A stretch of DNA of 7,507 bases from Reyranella sp. (lineage in GTDB: Bacteria > Pseudomonadota > Alphaproteobacteria > Reyranellales > Reyranellaceae). This document shows positions 6,388 to 7,507 of the stretch, piece after piece. The notes below the pieces were generated by a model. The model had not been told where the DNA came from. It did no database searches and saw only the letters and a list, made by a program, of their open reading frames with translations. The stretch's first letter is position 1. Each line of letters begins with the position of its first letter. The stretch covers positions 1-7,507 of the forward strand of contig JAUXRT010000715.1 in the NCBI GenBank assembly GCA_030681635.1, given 5' to 3'. Position numbers and translations under genes: made by a program.

Positions 6388-7507
6388 CTATTCCGCCGCC
6401 TGCGGCACCGCGCGGCGGGCGAGTTGCTGCTCGACCAGGGTCGCCCAGTACGAGGCGCCGATCGGCAGGATCTCGTCGTTGAAGTCGTAGCCCGGGTTGT
6501 GGACCATGCAGCTGCCTTCGCCGTCACCGTTGCCGATCCAGATGTAGCAACCGGGGCGCTTGAGCAGCATCCAGGCGAAATCCTCGCTGCCCATGGCGGG
6601 CGTCGGGTTGCGGTTGACGTTGTCGAGGCCGACCAGCGCCGACGCGGCGTGAGCGGCGAACTCGGTCTCCTGGACGCTGTTCACGGTCGCCGGATAGCGC
6701 CGCTCGTAGCGCCACTTGATCACCTCGGCACCGAAGCCGGCCGCGACATTGCGCGAGATCTTCTCGATGTTCATCTCGATCATGTCCTGCACCGGCTTCT
6801 TGAAAGTCCGGACGGTGCCGCGGAGCACGCATTCCTGCGGAATGACATTCCAGGCGTCGCCGGCGTGGATCTGCGTCGTCGAGACGACGGCGGTGTCCAT
6901 CGGATCGACGTTGCGCGCCACGATCGACTGCAGCGCCGTCACGATGTGGGCGCCCACAACCACCGGATCGATCGTGTGATGCGGCATGGCGCCGTGGCCG
7001 CCGACACCCTTGAGCACGACCTCGAAGATGTCGTAGGCAGCCATCATCGGGCCGGGACGGACGGCGAACTTGCCGACCGGAATCCCCGGGATGTTGTGCA
7101 TGCCGTAGACGCCCTCGACCGGGAACTTCTCGAACAGCCCCTCTTCCACCATGACGCGACCGCCGCCCTCGTTCTCCTCGGCCGGCTGGAAGATGAAATA
7201 GACGGTGCCGTCGAAATTCTTGGTCTCAGCCAGGTACTTGGCCGCGCCCAGCAGCATCACGGTGTGGCCGTCATGGCCGCAGGCGTGCATCTTGCCCGGG
7301 ATCGTCGACTTGTGATCGAACTGGTTGGTCTCGTGGACGTCGAGCGCGTCCATGTCGGCGCGCAGCCCGATCGCCCGCTTAGAGGTGCCCGAGCGCAGCA
7401 CGCCCACGACGCCGGTCTTGGCCAGGCCGCGGTGAACTTCGAGGCCAAACGACTTCAGCTTGTCCGCAACAACATCGGCGGTCCGCACTTCCTCGAAGGC
7501 CGTCTCG
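6388..7507 (-). CDS. M20-family amidohydrolase (hippurate/N-acyl-amino-acid hydrolase type), 5' end cut by window
   Basis: Predicted metal-dependent cytoplasmic hydrolase of subfamily M20D, which cleaves N-acyl or N-aroyl amino acids (hippurate hydrolase, aminoacylase, indole-acetyl-amino-acid hydrolase relatives). The reading frame is open to the right edge. The GTG at 7488-7486 is internal, because codons before it read ETAFEE, the family's conserved N-terminal stretch after HP. About 372 residues are visible and roughly 20 are missing. Counting from that Val as 1, metal ligands are C70 and H72 (ACGHDGH), E105 next to the catalytic E104 (QPAEE), H131 (GMHN) and H330 (VHNPGYDFND). GVGGHGAMPH (161-170) lies in the dimerisation domain and MGSEDFAW is at 299-306. 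All catalytic residues are intact. It points towards the transporter operon and lies upstream of the DUF6671-like gene. The exact acyl substrate cannot be told. Confidence 0.92.
   Translation of the reverse strand, partial: ETAFEEVRTADVVADKLKSFGLEVHRGLAKTGVVGVLRSGTSKRAIGLRADMDALDVHETNQFDHKSTIPGKMHACGHDGHTVMLLGAAKYLAETKNFDGTVYFIFQPAEENEGGGRVMVEEGLFEKFPVEGVYGMHNIPGIPVGKFAVRPGPMMAAYDIFEVVLKGVGGHGAMPHHTIDPVVVGAHIVTALQSIVARNVDPMDTAVVSTTQIHAGDAWNVIPQECVLRGTVRTFKKPVQDMIEMNIEKISRNVAAGFGAEVIKWRYERRYPATVNSVQETEFAAHAASALVGLDNVNRNPTPAMGSEDFAWMLLKRPGCYIWIGNGDGEGSCMVHNPGYDFNDEILPIGASYWATLVEQQLARRAVPQAAE

Noticed and set aside
7486..7488. GTG as start codon of the M20 hydrolase
   Set aside because: In-frame codons upstream of it to the window edge encode ETAFEE, which belongs to the conserved N-terminal motif of the family, so the true start is outside the window.

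Overview
The window is strongly GC-rich by eye. Its coding frames have almost exclusively G or C at third codon positions, and its genes are tightly packed. The orotate phosphoribosyltransferase carries the VED-x-x-TDGGSK version of the PRPP loop, which I associate with Alphaproteobacteria. Together with the base composition this suggests a free-living soil or water alphaproteobacterium. That placement is inference, and no genus can be fixed from the sequence. I see no mobile element, tRNA, rRNA, CRISPR array or long repeat. The region looks like ordinary, vertically inherited chromosome.

Left part, plus strand (about 88 to 5498). Five genes run in one direction with very short gaps or overlaps. 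They are a PyrE-type orotate phosphoribosyltransferase, a family-5 (peptide/opine/nickel type) periplasmic solute-binding protein, two DppB/DppC-type inner-membrane permeases, and a zinc-dependent amide hydrolase of the succinylglutamate desuccinylase/aspartoacylase family (M14-like, DoeB-like). The gaps are 27, 16, -4 and 2 bases, so at least the last four genes are very probably one operon. No ATP-binding subunit (DppD/DppF type) is present. The hydrolase takes the place where the ATPase genes often sit.

Right part, minus strand (5495 to the right edge). An M20-family amidohydrolase (hippurate hydrolase / N-acyl-amino-acid hydrolase type) enters from the right edge without its first roughly 20 residues. 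It is followed 37 bases later by a gene of a conserved but uncharacterised family (DUF6671-like) with four C-terminal CxxC pairs. The two transcription units converge, and their last genes share the palindromic tetranucleotide CTAG as both stop codons.

Working model (inference). The binding protein and permeases import a peptide or an N-acylated/cyclised amino-acid derivative. The DoeB-like hydrolase, perhaps with the M20 enzyme, removes the acyl or amide group in the cytoplasm so the amino acid can be used. The substrate cannot be read from the sequence. The least understood gene is the DUF6671-like one.
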